Shown one piece after another: positions 56,608 through 63,611 of a stretch of DNA of 64,000 nucleotides. The position numbers and the translations under genes were made by a program. The first letter of the stretch is position 1. Every line of letters starts with the position of its first letter. The stretch comes from Streptomyces acidiscabies (GTDB lineage Bacteria > Actinomycetota > Actinomycetes > Streptomycetales > Streptomycetaceae), in the NCBI RefSeq assembly GCF_020010905.1, contig NZ_JAGJBY010000001.1, forward strand, positions 3,244,001-3,308,000, in the 5' to 3' direction. The notes beneath the pieces are model-generated. The model saw only the letters and a program-made list of their open reading frames with translations, did no database searches and had not been told where the DNA came from.

Positions 56608-56653
56608 GGTCAAGCTGCTTGACCTTTCCTGGACATGGTCAAGCTCCTTGACC
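56608..56653. promoter_or_regulatory. Two tandem palindromic operators between cupin and MarR genes
   Basis: GGTCAAGCTGCTTGACC (56608-56624) and GGTCAAGCTCCTTGACC (56637-56653) are nearly identical 7-3-7 inverted repeats with centres 29 bp apart. TTGACC of the second is a probable -35 box for the MarR gene (TTGACC, 17 bp, TCAATG). Binding of the MarR protein to both would repress both divergent genes. Confidence 0.8.
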
Positions 56654-56681
56654 TTCTCGTCAAGGGTGTTTCAATGCGGGC

Positions 56682-57128
56682 GTGGAGAACTCCGATGCGC
56701 TCGCCCTGTCCGCCGTTCTGCTCGCCGCCGCCGGGGAGTTGACGCGGCGTATTCATGAAGGCGTGGTTGCGCGGGGGTTCGAGGGGGTGCGGCCTGTGCA
56801 TGGGTTCGCGTTCGCGCGGATCGCGGGCGAGGGGGCCAGCGTGGGGGAGTTGGCGGGACACCTGGGGGTGACCAAGCAGGCCGCCAGTCAGATGGTGGAG
56901 GAGCTGGTGCGGAAGGGGTACGTGGAGCGACGGGGGCGGGGTGGGGACGGGCGGGTGCGGGTCGTGGTGCTGACCGCGTTGGGGTGGGCGTGTACTCGGG
57001 CCGCCGAGGAGGCTGCCGCGGAGGTGGTGCGGGAGTGGGGGATCGTGGTGGGGGAAGGGGAGTTGCGGGGGGTGTGGGAGAAGTTGGGGAGGGTTGTGGG
57101 GGGTGGCGTGGTGCGGCCTGTTTGGTGA
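56682..57128 (+). CDS. MarR family transcriptional regulator
   Basis: The 148-residue regulator has the winged-helix MarR core: GASVGELAGHLGVTKQAASQ then MVEELVRKGYVERRGRGGDG and RVRVVVLTALGWACTRAAEE. It starts with GTG at 56682, divergent from the cupin gene. Two near-identical palindromes lie 29-75 bp upstream. It probably represses itself and the cupin gene in response to a small ligand, as many MarR proteins do. The sequence is strongly G-rich at codon third positions. Confidence 0.88.
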   Translation: MENSDALALSAVLLAAAGELTRRIHEGVVARGFEGVRPVHGFAFARIAGEGASVGELAGHLGVTKQAASQMVEELVRKGYVERRGRGGDGRVRVVVLTALGWACTRAAEEAAAEVVREWGIVVGEGELRGVWEKLGRVVGGGVVRPVW

Positions 57129-57237
57129 GGGGGTGGCTTGGGGGGTTGTGTGGATGGGGGAGTCTCCTAGTTTTTACCGACGCGTAACTTCCCAGTTCGG
57201 CTACTCGTCCGTAACTTGAAGAGTGAACAGCATCCTC

Positions 57238-57251
57238 GTGATCCGGATCAC
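57238..57251. promoter_or_regulatory. Crp-like palindrome upstream of the lipase gene
   Basis: GTGATCCGGATCAC is a perfect 14-bp inverted repeat of the GTGA-N6-TCAC form recognised by Crp/Fnr-type regulators, 52 bp before the lipase ATG. Streptomyces Crp binds GTG-N6-GNCAC type sites and links growth to secondary metabolism. The binder here is not shown. Confidence 0.5.
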
Positions 57252-57302
57252 AGGGCTTAGTGCCGTTGCACCTCCCCCCTTGAGCCGCAAGGAGATCGAT
57301 CG

Positions 57303-58169
57303 ATGCTGCACTGGAGACGCCTGCTCAGACCTCTGACAGCGCTGTTGCTGGCGGCTGTTGCCGCTACCGTTCCCGCGTCCGCCGCGCATGCCGAGTCGTC
57401 GTCCGCCGTCAGCAGCGGCTGGAATGATTACTCGTGCAAGCCGTCCGCCGCGCATCCCCGGCCGATCGTGCTCGTCCACGGGACGCTCGCCAACTCCGTG
57501 GACAACTGGCTCGGTCTCGGCCCCTATCTCGTCGGCCGTGACTACTGTGTCTTCGCCCTGGACTACGGCCAGTTGGAGGGCGTACCGCTGATCCACGGGC
57601 TCGGGCCGATCGACAAGTCGGCCGAGGAGTTGGCCGCGTACGTCGACAAGGTCCTCGCCGCGACCGGCGCCGCGAAAGTGGATCTCGTCGGGCACTCCCA
57701 GGGCGGGATGATGCCCCGGTACTACCTCAAGTTCCTCGGTGGCGCGGCGAAGGTGAACTCCCTCGTCGCGATCTCGCCCAGCAATCGGGGGACGACGCTC
57801 AGCGGGCTGACCAACCTGCTCCCCTACTTCCCCGGCGCCCGCGAGTGGCTCGACCTCAGCACGCCGGCGCTCGCGCAGCAGATCGTCGGGTCGGACTTCC
57901 TGACGAAGCTGAACGCGGGCGGCGACACGGTTCCCGGCGTCAAGTACACCGTGATCGCCACGAAGTACGACGAGGTTGTCACCCCCTACCAGTCCCAGTT
58001 CCTGACCGGTGCCAATGTCAGGAACGTCCTCATCCAGGACCTCTGCCCCCTCGACCTCTCCGAACACGCCCTCATCGGCCTCACGGACCGCATCGCGTTC
58101 CACGAGGTCGCGAACGCGCTGGACCCGGCGCGGGCGAAGCCGACGACCTGCGCATCGGTCTTCAGCTGA
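57303..58169 (+). CDS. Secreted triacylglycerol lipase/esterase (alpha/beta-hydrolase)
   Basis: The 288-residue protein has a signal peptide (residues 1-30, ending ASAAHA). The lipase fold has the oxyanion loop PIVLVHGTLANSVDNWLGLG, the nucleophile Ser132 in LVGHSQGGMM, the acid Asp223 in ATKYDEVVTP, and His255 in LSEHALIGLT. It resembles the secreted Streptomyces lipase SCO1735 in its active-site layout. Substrates are lipids or short esters outside the cell. ATG at 57303 follows AAGGAG. A hairpin terminator follows, and a Crp-like palindrome lies upstream. Confidence 0.92.
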   Translation: MLHWRRLLRPLTALLLAAVAATVPASAAHAESSSAVSSGWNDYSCKPSAAHPRPIVLVHGTLANSVDNWLGLGPYLVGRDYCVFALDYGQLEGVPLIHGLGPIDKSAEELAAYVDKVLAATGAAKVDLVGHSQGGMMPRYYLKFLGGAAKVNSLVAISPSNRGTTLSGLTNLLPYFPGAREWLDLSTPALAQQIVGSDFLTKLNAGGDTVPGVKYTVIATKYDEVVTPYQSQFLTGANVRNVLIQDLCPLDLSEHALIGLTDRIAFHEVANALDPARAKPTTCASVFS

Positions 58170-58185
58170 CATGCACCTGACCTTC

Positions 58186-58226
58186 GAAGGGTCGCCGTCC
58201 TCGGGGCGGCGGCCCTTCGGGGTTTT
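58186..58226 (+). terminator. Rho-independent-type terminator after the lipase gene
   Basis: GAAGGGTCGCCG (58186-58197) pairs with CGGCGGCCCTTC (58207-58218) with one G-T pair and a 9-nt loop, followed by GGGGTTTT. Confidence 0.75.
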
Positions 58227-58248
58227 GGGGGCCGGTACGGTCCGGGGC

Positions 58249-58698
58249 ATGGGGCACAGCGAGATCAGAGCGGCCGTCGCCGCCGACGTACCGGCCGTAC
58301 GGACCGTGACGGACGCGGCGTACCGGCCGTACATCGCACGTATCGGGGTCGTACCCCAACCGATGGAGGCGGACCACGCGGCGGACGTCGACGCCGGGCG
58401 GGTGTTCGTCGTGGGGGAGCCGGTCGTCGGGGTCGTAGTACTTCGGGACTACGACGACCATCTGTTCCTCGACAGCATCGCCGTGCATCCGGACGCCCAC
58501 GGGCAGGGCCTCGGGGGGAGGCTGCTGCGGTTCGTGGACGCGCGGGCGCGGGCAGCGGGGCTCGGTGAGGTCAGGCTCTACACCAACGCGCTGATGTGGG
58601 AGAACCAGGAGATCTACCCGAGGTACGGGTACGAGGTCGTGGAGCGGCGGACGGACGGGGTCTACGACCGGGTCCACTACCGCAAGCGGCTCGTGTGA
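58249..58698 (+). CDS. GNAT family N-acetyltransferase
   Basis: The 149-residue enzyme has the GNAT core. VVGVVVLRDYDDHLFLDSIA leads to the acetyl-CoA-binding loop VHPDAHGQGLGGRLLRFVDA (motif A) and VRLYTNALMWENQEIYPRYG with YEVVERR (motif B). The substrate is unknown. TACGGT lies 7 nt before the ATG, with no Shine-Dalgarno, so it is probably leaderless. Its stop (58698) lies 2 bp from the stop of the convergent 43-residue gene. Confidence 0.9.
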   Translation: MGHSEIRAAVAADVPAVRTVTDAAYRPYIARIGVVPQPMEADHAADVDAGRVFVVGEPVVGVVVLRDYDDHLFLDSIAVHPDAHGQGLGGRLLRFVDARARAAGLGEVRLYTNALMWENQEIYPRYGYEVVERRTDGVYDRVHYRKRLV

Positions 58699-58699
58699 T

Positions 58700-58831
58700 T
58701 CACGTCTCCGGCCACCAGGTGCGGGCGATGTCCTTGCGGATCTCGGGGCGGGTGGCGGGGGTGGGATCGGGGGTTTCCCGGGAGCGGGGAGTCTGCTTTT
58801 TCAGCGGTTTCTGGAGGGTTGTGCGGCGCAT
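58700..58831 (-). CDS. Small basic protein of 43 residues, unknown function
   Basis: A 43-codon frame reads MRRTTLQKPLKKQTPR, then a Pro/Thr-rich centre, and RPEIRKDIARTWWPET at the end. It has a full ribosome-binding site AAGGAGG 4 nt before the ATG at 58831. The end motif EIRKDIARTWW looks conserved from memory of Streptomyces genomes. It is lysine- and arginine-rich with a C-terminal Trp pair, which suggests binding to nucleic acid or membrane, but nothing is proven. It is too short for most gene finders. Confidence 0.65.
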   Translation of the reverse strand: MRRTTLQKPLKKQTPRSRETPDPTPATRPEIRKDIARTWWPET

Positions 58832-58908
58832 GGGGCCTCCTTCGGGGGCCGCCTGGTCCGTGGGTGCGGGGCGGGCCCTTTGGGGGAGGGTGGCTCATCG
58901 GAGGCCCG

Positions 58909-58931
58909 TTGTCAGTGGCGGGTGTCACTCT
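58909..58931 (+). promoter_or_regulatory. Second PafBC/LinX-type -35 element with non-consensus -10
   Basis: TTGTCAGTG (58909-58917) is identical to the element at 33903. It is followed by 8 bp and CACTCT (58926-58931), which departs from TAnnnT at the first position. The ATG of the methyltransferase is 6 nt further, so the promoter would give a leaderless mRNA. Confidence 0.5.
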
Positions 58932-58937
58932 GGGGGC

Positions 58938-59552
58938 ATGAGTGATCGACATGGTGGTGCGGTGGCGGGCGGGGTCGACTGGGATCTCGCCGCGGGGTCC
59001 TTCGACGAGGAGGCGGATCACGGGCTGCGGGATCCCGCCGTCCGGCGGGCGTGGGGCGAGCGGATGGATACGTGGCTGCCGGCCACCCCTTCCGACGTGC
59101 TCGACCTCGGGTGCGGGACGGGGAGCCTGTCGCTCCTCGCGGCGGAACGGGGCCACCGGGTGACCGGCGTCGACCGCTCCTCGGCGATGCTCGAACTGGC
59201 CCGCACCAAGCTGGCTGCCTACGACGCCGGGTTCCTGCTGGGGGACGCCCAGGAGCCACCCGTCGGGGACGCGCGGTTCGACGTCGTCCTCGTACGGCAC
59301 GTGCTGTGGGCGCTGCCGGACCCCGCGCGGGCGCTCGCGCGCTGGCGGGGGCTGCTGCGGGAGGGCGGGCGGATGGTGCTGGTGGAGGGCGTGTGGGGGT
59401 CGGTCACGCCGGTGGGGATTCCGGCGGAGCGGGTGGTGGAGCTGGTGGAGAGGGGTGGGGGGAGTGCTCGGGTGGAGCGGCTGGACGGGGACGACCGGCT
59501 GTGGGGTGGTGCTGTGGATGATGTGCGGTACGTGGTGGTGGCGGTGGGGTGA
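58938..59552 (+). CDS. SAM-dependent class I methyltransferase
   Basis: The 204-residue enzyme has the Rossmann-like methyltransferase core. Motif I VLDLGCGTGSLSLLAAERGH binds SAM, followed by VTGVDRSSAMLELARTK, DARFDVVLVRHVLWALPDPA (motif IV region) and GLLREGGRMVLVEG (motif VI). The acceptor is unknown; relatives act on small molecules. ATG at 58938 has TTGTCAGTG-N8-CACTCT just upstream and no Shine-Dalgarno. Short length and lack of a cap region are normal for this type. Confidence 0.9.
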   Translation: MSDRHGGAVAGGVDWDLAAGSFDEEADHGLRDPAVRRAWGERMDTWLPATPSDVLDLGCGTGSLSLLAAERGHRVTGVDRSSAMLELARTKLAAYDAGFLLGDAQEPPVGDARFDVVLVRHVLWALPDPARALARWRGLLREGGRMVLVEGVWGSVTPVGIPAERVVELVERGGGSARVERLDGDDRLWGGAVDDVRYVVVAVG

Positions 59553-59641
59553 GAGGGGGCTGGGGAGGGGCGGTACGGGTGTTGCCGGGGCGGGCCTCGG
59601 GCGTTTGGCGGCGGGGGGCGCCGCCGTATCCGTCCCTCCCC

Positions 59642-60139
59642 CTACGCCAGCAGCCCCTCCAACCCGCCCGTCCGCCTCGCGTACCCCTCCAGCTCGTCCA
59701 GCGCTGCTGTTGCCGCCTTCGCCGCCTCCGGGTCGCGGTCCCGCAGGCCGCTTTCCTCGAACTCGTCCTCGTCCAGGCGGCGTACGTCCGTGCCGGAGGC
59801 GTTGCGCCAGAGGTCCAGGTCGAGGTCCTCCACCGTGAGGGTGAGGTCCGTGCGGACGGCGGGGCGGGTGATGTCGCAGTACCAGCCCTTGAGGGTGCCG
59901 GTGGAGGTGCGTACCTCCTTGATCGCGTACCAGCGGTCGCGCCAGTAGTGCTCGGTGAAGACGTCGCCCGGTTCGAAGCGGACGAAGCCGAAGTCCCGGG
60001 TGCCGGTGCCGGCCCAGGGGGCGCGGACGGTGATGTGGGTGCCGTCGTCGGAGAGGAGGGTCGCGGGGTAGCGGATTTTCGTGCGGCCCGCCTTGAGGAG
60101 GACCACTTCCAGGGACGGGTCAGACGAGGTCGCGGACAT
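59642..60139 (-). CDS. DUF402 domain protein (FomD-like)
   Basis: The 165-residue product has the DUF402 pattern. The N-terminal beta-strand region is followed by PGDVFTEHYWRDRWYAIKEV and GWYCDITRPAVRTDLTLTVE with DLDLDLWRNASGTDVRRLDE, which carry the conserved acidic and tyrosine residues. FomD of fosfomycin biosynthesis is a nucleotide-releasing hydrolase with Mn or Mg; other members hydrolyse nucleotide phosphates. It overlaps the upstream GNAT gene by 20 bp on the same strand, so both are read together. Confidence 0.9.
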   Translation of the reverse strand: MSATSSDPSLEVVLLKAGRTKIRYPATLLSDDGTHITVRAPWAGTGTRDFGFVRFEPGDVFTEHYWRDRWYAIKEVRTSTGTLKGWYCDITRPAVRTDLTLTVEDLDLDLWRNASGTDVRRLDEDEFEESGLRDRDPEAAKAATAALDELEGYARRTGGLEGLLA

Positions 60140-61046
60140 GGCGTACCTCCGTCGCGCAGATCTCGTACCCGAAGCCCTTGTTGATCGCGAGCATGGGCGC
60201 GTTGTCCGTGTCGTTGCCGGTGAAGGCGACCGTGCAGCCGGCCTCGCGGGCGCGGTGCAGGGAGGCGGTCTTGGCGAGTTTCGCGAGGCCCTGGCCCCGG
60301 TGCGCGCGGGCCGTGCCGGTCATGGCCGTGTGGTAGCGGCCGGCGCCGTCGGTGTGGGCGACGCTCAGCGCGACGGGGCGGCCGTCGACGACGACCACGC
60401 TCGTCAGGGCGCGGTTCAGGTGGGGGTGGCGCCAGTTCTCCTCGACCCACGCCTCGTAGTCCGTGAACTCGGTGCCCACGTCGCCGGGTTCGTCGGAGGT
60501 GACCTCCGCGTCGAGCTCGAACAGGGGGCGCGGGTCGGCGGCGTAGTCGGCGGCCGTCCGCAGTTCGACGCCCTCGGGGACGGACGGCGCGGTGAGGTCC
60601 GCGGTCGTCAGGTCCAGGCGCAGGAAGTGGGCCGAGCGGCTGGGGCGGTAGCCGGCGCGCTCGGCGTACGCGAGGTTGCGGGGGGCGTCCAGGACCCAGG
60701 CGTACAGGTGGGTGGCGCCGAGGCCGGACAGGTACTCCTCCGCGGTCTCGCGCAGGGCCGTACCCGCGCCCCGGCCCTCGTACGCGGGGTCGACGTACAC
60801 GTTCAGGTTGCCCTTGCCGGGCTCCGGCGCGTCGTGCGCCAGGCTGATCTGGGCGGTGCCGGCGAGCACGCCGTCCACCTCGGCGACGAGCCTGCGGACG
60901 CGGGCGTCCGGGTGGCTGTGCGTGATGTCGTGGGCCACCGAGGCGGGGGTGAACAGGAGGTACGGGAGGGCGGCGTCGCGGACCCGGCAGAAGGCTTCGG
61001 GGTCGGCGGGCACGTCCAGGCGGAGATCTCGCACAGTGATGGTCAT
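60120..61046 (-). CDS. Tandem GNAT domain N-acetyltransferase
   Basis: The 308-residue protein has two GNAT domains. The first has NLNVYVDPAYEGRGAGTALR as the acetyl-CoA loop, and the second has AMTGTARAHRGQGLAKLAKT and CTVAFTGNDTDNAPMLAINK. The N-terminal domain may be catalytic or regulatory. Substrates are unknown. On the minus strand TAACCT lies 8 nt before the ATG at 61046 with no Shine-Dalgarno, so a leaderless mRNA is likely. Overlap with DUF402 couples the two genes. Confidence 0.9.
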   Translation of the reverse strand: MTITVRDLRLDVPADPEAFCRVRDAALPYLLFTPASVAHDITHSHPDARVRRLVAEVDGVLAGTAQISLAHDAPEPGKGNLNVYVDPAYEGRGAGTALRETAEEYLSGLGATHLYAWVLDAPRNLAYAERAGYRPSRSAHFLRLDLTTADLTAPSVPEGVELRTAADYAADPRPLFELDAEVTSDEPGDVGTEFTDYEAWVEENWRHPHLNRALTSVVVVDGRPVALSVAHTDGAGRYHTAMTGTARAHRGQGLAKLAKTASLHRAREAGCTVAFTGNDTDNAPMLAINKGFGYEICATEVRHVRDLV

Positions 61047-61128
61047 ATATGCGGAGGTTAGGGCGGGGGGCGCGGGAGGTGCCTCCCATTTTCCGGCGAG
61101 GGGTGCGCGGGTGCGGAAGAATCGGGGG

Positions 61129-61500
61129 GTGACCTTGACGATCGACATCATCGACGGCCCCGCGCCCTACGAGCAGGTGCGTACGCAGATCTCCGAGCAG
61201 GCGCGGACGGGGGCCCTGCCGGTGGGGTACCGGCTCCCCACGGTCCGCGCGCTCGCCGATTCCCTCGGCCTCGCGCCCAACACGGTCGCCAAGGCGTACC
61301 GGGCGCTGGAGTCGGACGGGGTGATCGAGACGCGGGGGCGCAATGGGACGTACGTCGCCGCTGCGGGGGATGCGGCGGAGCGGGAGCTGGCGGCTGCGGC
61401 GCAGGCGTATGTGGAGCGGGCTCGGCGGTTGGGGTTCGGGGAGGAGGCGGTGGCGGGGGCTGTGGGGGAGGCGGTGCGGGCGGTGTTCGGGGAGGGGTGA
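61129..61500 (+). CDS. GntR family regulator (YtrA-like, short C-terminal domain)
   Basis: The 123-residue regulator starts with PAPYEQVRTQISEQARTGAL and has the GntR winged helix in GYRLPTVRALADSLGLAPNT followed by VAKAYRALESDGVIETRGRN. Only about 45 residues follow the DNA-binding domain, the size of the YtrA subfamily, which often controls ABC transporters. No transporter adjoins it. GTG at 61129 is divergent from the tandem GNAT gene 82 bp away, so it may regulate that gene. The 14-bp tandem repeat begins at its stop codon. Confidence 0.88.
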   Translation: MTLTIDIIDGPAPYEQVRTQISEQARTGALPVGYRLPTVRALADSLGLAPNTVAKAYRALESDGVIETRGRNGTYVAAAGDAAERELAAAAQAYVERARRLGFGEEAVAGAVGEAVRAVFGEG

Positions 61501-61594
61501 GGGGTATGGCGTGAGGGGTACATCGCGAGAGGTACAGCCTGAGAGCTACCTCCCGAGAGTTACCCCCTGAGGGCTACGACGTGAGTGCTACAGG
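61497..61594. repeat. Seven-copy degenerate 14-bp tandem repeat between convergent genes
   Basis: Seven successive 14-base units start at 61497, 61511, 61525, 61539, 61553, 61567 and 61581. Examples are GTGAGGGGTACATC, GCGAGAGGTACAGC and CTGAGAGCTACCTC, sharing an S-Y-GAG-R-G-B-TAC pattern. The period of 14 is kept without gaps. The first copy contains the GntR stop, and the last covers the AAA gene's stop. It is not in frame with either gene. Confidence 0.9.
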
Positions 61595-62685
61595 TACAGG
61601 CCCGCGTCCGTGTCGGTCCTCGGTTCCGGGAGCGTCGTCGGGGACGTCCCCCGGCGTTGTGCGTACAGCTCCGCCAGCGTCGCGCCCTCGCGGCCGATGC
61701 CCTCGTCCGTGCCGAGCCACTTGATCGCTTCGGGGCGGGTGAGGGGGCCGACCTCGATGCGGGCGAGGCAGCGGCCGGGGCGGACGACGGCGGGGTGGAG
61801 GCGTTCGAGGTCCTCGTTCGTGGTGATGCCGACGAGGACGTTGCGGCCCTGGCCGAGGAGGCCGTCCGTGAGGTTGAGGAGGCGGGAGAGGGCCTGGCCC
61901 GCCTCGTGCTTCGCCCCGCCCCGGATCAGTTCGTCGCAGTCCTCCAGGAGGAGCAGGCGCCAGCGGGACCTGCCGGACGCGTCGTCCTCGCCGATCGCGA
62001 TGTCCATGAGGTAGCCGACGTCGCTGAAGAGGCGCTCGGGGTCGAGGACGCAGTCGACCTGGCACCAGTCGCGCCAGGAGCGGGCCAGCGTGCGCAGCGC
62101 GGAGGTCTTGCCGGTGCCGGGCGGGCCGTGCAGGAGGAGCAGACGGCCGGAGATGTCCTCCGGGGTCGTCTGCATCAGGGTGTCCATCGCCTCGGCCACC
62201 GGGGCCGTGTAGTTGGGGCGGAGCTCTTCCCAGGTTTCCGCCGAGATCTGGCGAGTTGTACGGTGCGCACCCCGGCGCGGGGAGACGTACCAGAACCCCA
62301 TCGGGACGTCGTCCGGCTGCGGTTCGGGCACGTCCGCCGCGCCGTCCGTCGCCTCGGCGAGGATCTCTTCGGCGAGTTCGGGGGACGTCGCCGTGACCGT
62401 GACGTCCGCGCCCCGGTTCCAGCGGGTGGCCAGCAGGGTCCAGCCCTCGCCCTCCGCGAGGGTCGCGCTGCGGTCGTCGGCCCGGGCGACGTGCAGCACC
62501 TTGGCGCCGGGCGGCAGCAGGGTCGCGCCCGAGCGGACGCGGTCGATGTTCGCCGCGTGCGAATACGGCTGCTCGCCCGTCGTGAACCGGCCGAGGAACA
62601 GCACGTTCACGACGTCGGACGGTGAGTCGGAGTCGTTCACGGTGAGCCGGATCGGCGGGGAGTTGTGCGGGGGCTCGACAGACAT
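61588..62685 (-). CDS. AAA-family ATPase (DUF5925-like N-terminus)
   Basis: This encodes 365 residues. The N-terminal 150 residues (SPSDVVNVLFLGRFTTGEQP; GATLLPPGAKVLHVARADDR) are a poorly understood domain. The AAA core has Walker A LLHGPPGTGKTSALRTLARS, Walker B-like RLLLLEDCDELI, a sensor I NVLVGITTNEDLERLHPAV and an arginine finger VVRPGRCLARIEVGPL. It probably remodels a protein substrate. The C-terminal tail is acidic and Thr-rich. It is convergent with GntR across the 14-bp repeat. The substrate is unknown. Confidence 0.88.
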   Translation of the reverse strand: MSVEPPHNSPPIRLTVNDSDSPSDVVNVLFLGRFTTGEQPYSHAANIDRVRSGATLLPPGAKVLHVARADDRSATLAEGEGWTLLATRWNRGADVTVTATSPELAEEILAEATDGAADVPEPQPDDVPMGFWYVSPRRGAHRTTRQISAETWEELRPNYTAPVAEAMDTLMQTTPEDISGRLLLLHGPPGTGKTSALRTLARSWRDWCQVDCVLDPERLFSDVGYLMDIAIGEDDASGRSRWRLLLLEDCDELIRGGAKHEAGQALSRLLNLTDGLLGQGRNVLVGITTNEDLERLHPAVVRPGRCLARIEVGPLTRPEAIKWLGTDEGIGREGATLAELYAQRRGTSPTTLPEPRTDTDAGLYL

Positions 62686-62810
62686 GCCCGCAATGATCCG
62701 GCACGGAGGGCGGGCCGTACACCCGGTTTCCCGGTATGACGTACCTGAGAGGGAGGGGTACGGGTACGCCCGCGCCCCCTACCCCCCTACCGTCGTACGA
62801 CGCCCTCGCC

Positions 62811-63611
62811 TCAGATCAGCGCCCCCGCCGCTCTCCTCCCGGCCCTCCGCGTCCGGCGTACCAGGGCGTACCCCTTCGTCAGGGTGCGGTCCTTGGCGAA
62901 CGTGCGGGTGACGGCGTGGCCGTCGAGGAGGCGGGTGAACTCGGCATCTGTGGTGCGGCGGCGGACCGTGATCCGGCGCAGGGCGTACGGGCCCTGGGCG
63001 CGCCGGGCCAGGGAGTTGCCGACCGCGAGGGCCTGGGCGAAGCCGTTCTCGCGGACGGCGGTGCGGACCCGGCGGTCGGAGTAGCCGTACGGGTAGGCGA
63101 ACGACACGGGCGGCGCGCCGAGCCGATCGGCGAGGAGATCCCGGCAGCGGGTCAACTCGCCGCGCAGAGCAGCGTCGTTCAGCTGGTCGAGCTGCGGGTG
63201 GGAGTGGCTGTGGCCGCCGATCTCCACGTCCGCGTCGGCCAGTTGGCGGATCTGCTCCCAGTCGAGCATCGTGTCGAGGGCGCCGCCGGTGTCGTACGCG
63301 CCCTTGATCCAGCCGGTGGACACGAACAGGGTTGCCGGGAACCCGAGTTGGGCGAGGACCGGGAGGGCGTGGCGGTGGACGCCCTCGTAGCCGTCGTCGA
63401 AGGTGATGAGGACGGGGCGCGGTGGCAGGGGGCGGCCCGAACGCCAGCGCGTGGCGAGGGTGGCCGTGGTGAGCGGGGTGAAGTCCCTCGCCGCGACCAG
63501 CTCCATCTGCCGCGCGAACGCCTCCGGCGACACCGACAACTCCCGTGTCGCGGCGCTGGGTTCGGCGGAGATCGCGTGGTACATGAGGATGGGGACGCGC
63601 ACGTCGGTCAT
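62811..63611 (-). CDS. Polysaccharide deacetylase (NodB/CE4 family)
   Basis: The 266-residue protein has the CE4 catalytic motifs. VPILMYHAISAEPSA at the start leads to VLITFDDGYEG with the metal-binding and base aspartates, and GGHSHSHPQLDQLNDAALRG supplies the histidine pair. VSFAYPYGYSD and the final region complete the barrel. It removes acetyl groups from a GlcNAc-containing polymer. There is no signal peptide, which is unusual for a wall-acting deacetylase. The ATG overlaps the upstream glycosyltransferase stop (ATGA), so the pair likely builds and modifies one glycan. Confidence 0.9.
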   Translation of the reverse strand: MTDVRVPILMYHAISAEPSAATRELSVSPEAFARQMELVAARDFTPLTTATLATRWRSGRPLPPRPVLITFDDGYEGVHRHALPVLAQLGFPATLFVSTGWIKGAYDTGGALDTMLDWEQIRQLADADVEIGGHSHSHPQLDQLNDAALRGELTRCRDLLADRLGAPPVSFAYPYGYSDRRVRTAVRENGFAQALAVGNSLARRAQGPYALRRITVRRRTTDAEFTRLLDGHAVTRTFAKDRTLTKGYALVRRTRRAGRRAAGALI

